Position numbers and translations under genes: made by a program. Positions 14,870 to 17,741 of a stretch of DNA of 17,741 bases are shown one piece after another. Position 1 is the stretch's first letter. Each line of letters begins with the position of its first letter. Origin of the DNA: SZUA-230 sp964581095 (lineage in GTDB: Bacteria > Bacteroidota > Bacteroidia > Cytophagales > Cyclobacteriaceae); the NCBI GenBank assembly GCA_964581095.1, contig CAZONK010000043.1, forward strand, positions 1-17,741. The letters run 5' to 3'. The notes beneath the pieces are model-generated. The model did no database searches, was not told where the DNA came from, and saw only the letters and a list, made by a program, of their open reading frames with translations.

Positions 14870-14897
14870 TAATCGTGCTTGATTTTCTAGCCGATTA
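14870..14897. other. Secondary hairpin between toxin and terminator
   Basis: TAATCG (14870-14875) plus GCT (14877-14879) pair with AGC (14889-14891) plus CGATTA (14892-14897), giving nine pairs with one bulged base. It has no U-run on either strand. It lies in the toxin 3' region and may affect message stability. The remainder of 14740-14947 holds nothing I can identify. Confidence 0.35.
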
Positions 14898-14947
14898 CAA
14901 GTTACTTTATTTTCCAGATGGCCTAATGTAAATGCCAAGGAACATCC

Positions 14948-15301
14948 TCAGGATTTAAAATAAGCCAGTATCCGGTCCCTGTCCTCAAGGGCTTTTACAT
15001 TTTTGTGATAAAGTTCTACAAACACAATGCGGGGATCTTCTTCATATAAAGCATAGACCAGGCGTAATCCAGTGTTGACCCCTTTACCTTTCAGGGACTT
15101 GCAGGTAATCTTCTTTACTTTTATAATATAAGGAGGGCTTTGGATGCCAAGGCCACTAATCTGAAAACTGAAGGGTGGTGTTTCATTGGGTTGAACACGC
15201 AATACCTTTTTGATCGTTTCCAGATCCTCATTTAAGGACCGATACTTTTTAAGTAGTTTTTTTAAATCCCGGTTGAACTCGTCCAGACTTTCAAATTCCA
15301 T
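14948..15301 (-). CDS. RelE/ParE-superfamily toxin
   Basis: This 117-residue protein begins with a charged helical N-terminus (EFNRDLKKLLKKYRSLNEDLETI) and continues into the RelE-type sheet: YIIKVKKITCKSLKG, GLRLVYALYEEDPRIVFVELYHK. The G-x-R-L-x-Y...Y-x-K pattern (R80, Y83, Y98, K100) is typical of the superfamily, whose RelE members cut ribosome-bound mRNA while ParE members act on gyrase. I cannot tell which applies here. Its ATG lies inside the antitoxin's last codons (11-base overlap), so translation is coupled and antitoxin comes first. Short, basic and neighbour-dependent, it fits a type II toxin. Regulation is probably by the HTH of its partner. Confidence 0.85.
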   Translation of the reverse strand: MEFESLDEFNRDLKKLLKKYRSLNEDLETIKKVLRVQPNETPPFSFQISGLGIQSPPYIIKVKKITCKSLKGKGVNTGLRLVYALYEEDPRIVFVELYHKNVKALEDRDRILAYFKS

Positions 15302-16082
15302 CTTCCCGGTAGGTTCTCACCGAGTACGGTGTTTGACGATAAAACACCAGCTCATAATCAATAATATCGCCATCGTCTGTAGCGAGCCAGGGCATGTCTT
15401 TGTGTGAATATTCACTTATGTTGGTAGCAGACCAATCTGAATATTGCTTGATAACATTGTCAATGACAACTTTTTGAGCAGCACTCATTTTGGTAAGGTC
15501 AGCCTTCACCATTGGGATATACCTTGTTTGAGGGTAGTTATGATATTCCCCCTTAATCATTATAACTTCTTTGCTTGCGATCATGGCACCAAGTACCTGA
15601 TCCATCTTCGCAGGGACTGGGCCATAATGATTCTTTTTGTAAATCGCCCCGGTCAGGTGTTCTTCATACAACTCGTAATAATTAAAGTCAGCGAAGTACA
15701 GCAGCTTATTTAATACCGTTTCACCCACATTGGGCTTTCCAGCACATTTTGATAAAATGTACAGGAGAATATTTTTGAATTGCTGAACGTTTAACTCAGG
15801 AACAGAAATCCTCATCCGTTGCTGCGGCTCCTCTTCTTGCTCCATTTCTAATACCTTATCAACAACAAATTCTTCAGCCATAAACCTGTCCAGGGAAAAT
15901 CCCAAAGCAAATCCCAACCTGCTTAACTCTCCTGCATTCAATTTCCTGGTCCCTGTTTCCATTCTTGCAATAGTTGCCCTGTTAATCCCTAATCGCTTTG
16001 CAAGATCTTCCTGGGACAGCCCTTTTTGCTTTCTAAGCGCAGCTATCCTAATACCGATCTCATTGGCCGTTAAATCTCCCAT
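15291..16082 (-). CDS. Panacea (DUF4065) antitoxin with N-terminal HTH
   Basis: This 263-residue protein has an XRE-type helix-turn-helix at about 8-68 (LRKQKGLSQEDLAKRLGINRATIARMETG), an acidic linker (EMEQEEEP), and a DUF4065/Panacea domain at about 98-235 with the hallmark NKLLYFADFNYYELY and TGAIYKKNHYGPVP. Panacea is known as a promiscuous antitoxin domain that neutralises several unrelated toxin folds, often with an added HTH domain. It overlaps the RelE-type toxin by 11 bases. The N-terminal HTH probably represses the operon through the inverted repeat upstream at 16110-16126. A stand-alone regulator is the alternative, but the overlap makes a toxin-antitoxin pair much more likely. Confidence 0.9.
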   Translation of the reverse strand: MGDLTANEIGIRIAALRKQKGLSQEDLAKRLGINRATIARMETGTRKLNAGELSRLGFALGFSLDRFMAEEFVVDKVLEMEQEEEPQQRMRISVPELNVQQFKNILLYILSKCAGKPNVGETVLNKLLYFADFNYYELYEEHLTGAIYKKNHYGPVPAKMDQVLGAMIASKEVIMIKGEYHNYPQTRYIPMVKADLTKMSAAQKVVIDNVIKQYSDWSATNISEYSHKDMPWLATDDGDIIDYELVFYRQTPYSVRTYREDGI

Positions 16083-16109
16083 TTGGTGTATCGTTCGTGT
16101 CAGTTTCTG

Positions 16110-16126
16110 TGTTCATATATCGAACA
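16110..16126. promoter_or_regulatory. Candidate antitoxin operator
   Basis: TGTTC (16110-16114) and GAACA (16122-16126) are inverted around a 7-base AT-rich spacer, 28 bases before the antitoxin ATG. A related GTTC half-site lies at 16093-16096. XRE-type antitoxins commonly repress their own operon through such repeats. Confidence 0.45.
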
Positions 16127-16470
16127 TTTGTTTGCTCAATATTGTAACAAATATAAGCAAAAAGCACTTAATAGCATGCTTTAATACTTTTTAATATTAA
16201 AAAACAAAACCCAGGAGAAGAATTCCCCGGACGATGTAATAATGTCACTACCATTAATTACTCTATAAAGACATGAAATTTATTTTCAGAAATCTTAGAA
16301 ATACTATTAGGAACCATTGATATCTTTCTCAACAATGGTATAAATCTGATTTCCAGGCTTAATCAATCTCATAGATCACAGCTTCCTGGGAAATCAGCCC
16401 CCAGTCCAACCTTCCAGTATTCCAATCTTCCACCCTTCGGCTTCGCTCAGGGTAAAATCTTCCATTTCTC
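16127..16470. other. Gene-free gap with hairpin and short repeats
   Basis: This AT-rich stretch is followed by a C/T-rich one. A 7-bp inverted repeat ACCATTG (16313-16319) / CAATGGT (16333-16339) encloses 13 bases. At 16411-16440 an octamer period is visible (CTTCCAGT, ATTCCAAT, CTTCCACC, CTTCGGCT). ACCCT (16432-16436) and AGGGT (16449-16453) then form a small palindrome of the kind scattered between genes in many Bacteroidota. I see no coding region. Confidence 0.45.
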
Positions 16471-16767
16471 TTAATCCATTTTTTCCACTTGCTTATTCGA
16501 AAAAGCTATGGGTGCTTTGAGGAAAAGTGTTTTAGTGTGTGCCCATACTTCTTTGAACAAACCGCTGTTTCGATAGTTATTTAATGCTTCATCATTTTCC
16601 CAGTATGAATACGTCGTAAATATATTTTTAGAATGGTAGTCCTGGTGAAGTTCAAGGCGGTTGCACCCCGGGAAGGCCCTGATCTTGTATTTTGAATCAT
16701 TGAATATTTCTTTAAACATTTCTACTTTGTCAACCTGAAATGTCATTCTTACTATTCTTATCAACAT
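16471..16767 (-). CDS. ABM-fold (antibiotic biosynthesis monooxygenase-like) small protein
   Basis: This 98-residue protein of the dimeric alpha/beta-barrel ABM type (PF03992) reads IRIVRMTFQVDKVEMFKEIFNDSKYKIRAFPGCNRLELHQD, then IFTTYSYWENDEALNNYRNSGLFKEVW. The ATG at 16767 is preferred over a TTG at 16794 that would overlap the upstream gene and add residues not typical of the fold. Family members include quinol monooxygenases and haem-degrading enzymes, but the fold alone does not give a reaction. It follows the DUF62 gene by 19 bases on the same strand, so the two are probably one transcript. Confidence 0.85.
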   Translation of the reverse strand: MLIRIVRMTFQVDKVEMFKEIFNDSKYKIRAFPGCNRLELHQDYHSKNIFTTYSYWENDEALNNYRNSGLFKEVWAHTKTLFLKAPIAFSNKQVEKMD

Positions 16768-16786
16768 GGGATGGTATTTTGTATTA

Positions 16787-17557
16787 TTATTCAAATATTA
16801 TTAGTACAGGGCTGTCAAATTGCAATCCAAGTAGTTTTGAAGCATTGCCATGACTGATACCTATTTCGAGAAGGCCCAAAGAGTTAAACAAAAGAACAGC
16901 ATCCCCGCTATCCACACTATTATATGAATTCTGGATATAATGAATGCTTTCACGTCCAAATTTTATGGTAAATGCTTTTCCTTTGCTTAGTACTTCAAAA
17001 TCTTCCCGCAGGATATTTGTAATCAGGTTTCCATAATGATCAATGTGGATCACATGCCCGTTTATTTGTTTTTTCGTAGCCCTGGATATTCTTCCCAACA
17101 TCCTTTTATATTCTGTCACAGGTTTACCCAAATCCGAAAGTATGCTACCGCTTGCAAGCCTGGCAGCAGCACCCGCCAGGATATCGCGTGCCGGGAAACT
17201 AGAGATAACAGGGTTTACTGAATTAATATCAACGACCTGTGTAGCTTCATTTGTGCTTAATAATCCCCACAAACCATTATCGTTTCCAAGAAAATAATGA
17301 CCATCAAGTTTGAGCCCAAGAAAGGCATCATCAGGCCCTGTGGAGGAGTTTACAGCCACTAAATGTACCGTTGCTTCGGGGAAATCCCGGTAAACTGCGT
17401 TAAGCGTGAAGGAGGCCTGGGCCAGGTTGCATGATTCGATGTCGTGGCTGATATCAATTACCTGAAGATTTGGATTGACACCCAATATTTTAGCCTTGAC
17501 AGCAGCCACATAATGGTCGGTTGTTCCGAAATCAGATAAAAATGTAATGAGCGCCAT
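16787..17557 (-). CDS. DUF62 (SAM hydroxide adenosyltransferase/halogenase family) protein
   Basis: This 256-residue cytosolic protein has an N-terminal domain (about 1-160) with TFLSDFGTTDHYVAAVKAKI, VIDISHDIESCNLAQASF, YFLGNDNGLWGLL and FPARDILAGAAARLASG. A C-terminal barrel follows (about 165-256) with HIDHYGNLITNI and ISHGNASKLLGL. The family includes SAM hydrolases that make adenosine, and the fluorinase and chlorinase. By my hand alignment to the archaeal hydrolase from memory, the catalytic Asp, Arg and His correspond to N70, D77 and P122 here, so activity may differ. It is first in a minus-strand pair with the ABM gene. CAAAAATA at 17590-17597 reads as a -7 box TATTTTTG on the minus strand. 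Confidence 0.88.
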   Translation of the reverse strand: MALITFLSDFGTTDHYVAAVKAKILGVNPNLQVIDISHDIESCNLAQASFTLNAVYRDFPEATVHLVAVNSSTGPDDAFLGLKLDGHYFLGNDNGLWGLLSTNEATQVVDINSVNPVISSFPARDILAGAAARLASGSILSDLGKPVTEYKRMLGRISRATKKQINGHVIHIDHYGNLITNILREDFEVLSKGKAFTIKFGRESIHYIQNSYNSVDSGDAVLLFNSLGLLEIGISHGNASKLLGLQFDSPVLIIFE

Positions 17558-17675
17558 TAACTCCGAAAAATTCCTAAATTTGGTCAGGACAAAAATAGTT
17601 AAAAAATTATCTCAAAATCTGCTATTCTGTTTCTGATATTACAAAAGATTGTACCAGAAATGTCCCGCGATTTAT

Positions 17676-17719
17676 GATTTAATTTAATTTAATTGTAATT
17701 TAATTTATGGAATTGTAAT
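17676..17719. repeat. AT pentamer tract with a paired 9-mer
   Basis: Repeats of AATTT/TTTAA run through 17676-17707, and AATTGTAAT occurs at 17691-17699 and again 20 bases later at 17711-17719, two helical turns apart. It sits directly before a possible new gene start, so it could be a curved promoter region or a tandem regulator site. Simple AT richness is the plain alternative. Confidence 0.35.
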
Positions 17720-17727
17720 CCCTTTTT

Positions 17728-17741
17728 ATGGAAGAACAGGT
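17728..17741 (+). CDS. Possible start of a plus-strand gene (partial)
   Basis: An ATG at 17728 opens MEEQ and runs off the window. It would be divergent from the DUF62 gene with a 170-base promoter region between them. Four codons cannot identify a product or confirm coding. Confidence 0.3.

Noticed and set aside
16273..16320. Plus-strand 15-codon frame in the gap (MKFIFRNLRNTIRNH)
   Set aside because: It is too short and basic, with no promoter and no conserved feature, and it ends within a hairpin arm. It is probably chance.
16411..16440. CRISPR-like repeat array
   Set aside because: The units are eight bases, diverge from each other and have no spacers.

Overview
The window reads as chromosomal DNA of a Bacteroidota bacterium, probably a free-living marine or sediment member. 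Support comes from the AT-rich intergenic DNA, the near absence of Shine-Dalgarno sequences, TAnnTTTG-type -7 promoter boxes, SprB-like repeats, a DUF5777-type barrel protein, lipoproteins with Bacteroidota-style lipoboxes, and a Crp/Fnr regulator of the phylum's usual form. I see no rRNA, tRNA, insertion sequence or CRISPR array.

Left part (1-3510): a sulfur, metal and stress-response neighbourhood. The 3' end of a rhodanese gene converges on an ArsR repressor fused to a rhodanese domain. Divergent from that is a DUF302 gene, followed by a convergent cation-diffusion-facilitator exporter. Next come a Crp/Fnr regulator, an overlooked 32-residue membrane peptide, and a DUF2892 membrane protein. 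Two GTGA-N6-TCAC palindromes, one before DUF302 and one before the peptide/DUF2892 pair, sit almost the same distance upstream of a -7-like box. The regulator's recognition helix carries the Arg-Glu-x3-Arg pattern that reads GTGA in E. coli CRP. This looks like a small local regulon.

Middle part (3560-8315): exported proteins. A four-repeat CHRD lipoprotein, whose first repeat has lost all of its histidines, is followed by a large hairpin that probably terminates it. A close-packed set follows: a SprB-repeat lipoprotein with a C-terminal haem-binding CX4CH module, a small lipoprotein, a YceI-like protein, and a DUF5777 barrel that overlaps the YceI gene.

Right-centre (8388-14739): a two-gene respiratory complex. 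It consists of a four-cluster ferredoxin fused to an NrfD membrane anchor, and a 953-residue bis-MGD molybdoenzyme with no twin-arginine signal, which implies an active site facing the cytoplasm. A SulP-STAS anion transporter with a TTG start follows behind a strong hairpin. The layout resembles cytoplasmic sulfite dehydrogenase (SoeABC) systems, with SulP as a possible sulfate exporter. The substrate cannot be fixed from sequence alone.

Right end (14790-17741): on the minus strand, a toxin-antitoxin pair (HTH plus Panacea/DUF4065 antitoxin, overlapping a RelE-type toxin) has its own terminator and a candidate operator. Beyond a stretch with short dispersed repeats lies a minus-strand pair: a DUF62 (SAM hydrolase/halogenase family) gene with an altered catalytic triad, and a small ABM-fold protein. 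A new plus-strand gene may begin at the very end.
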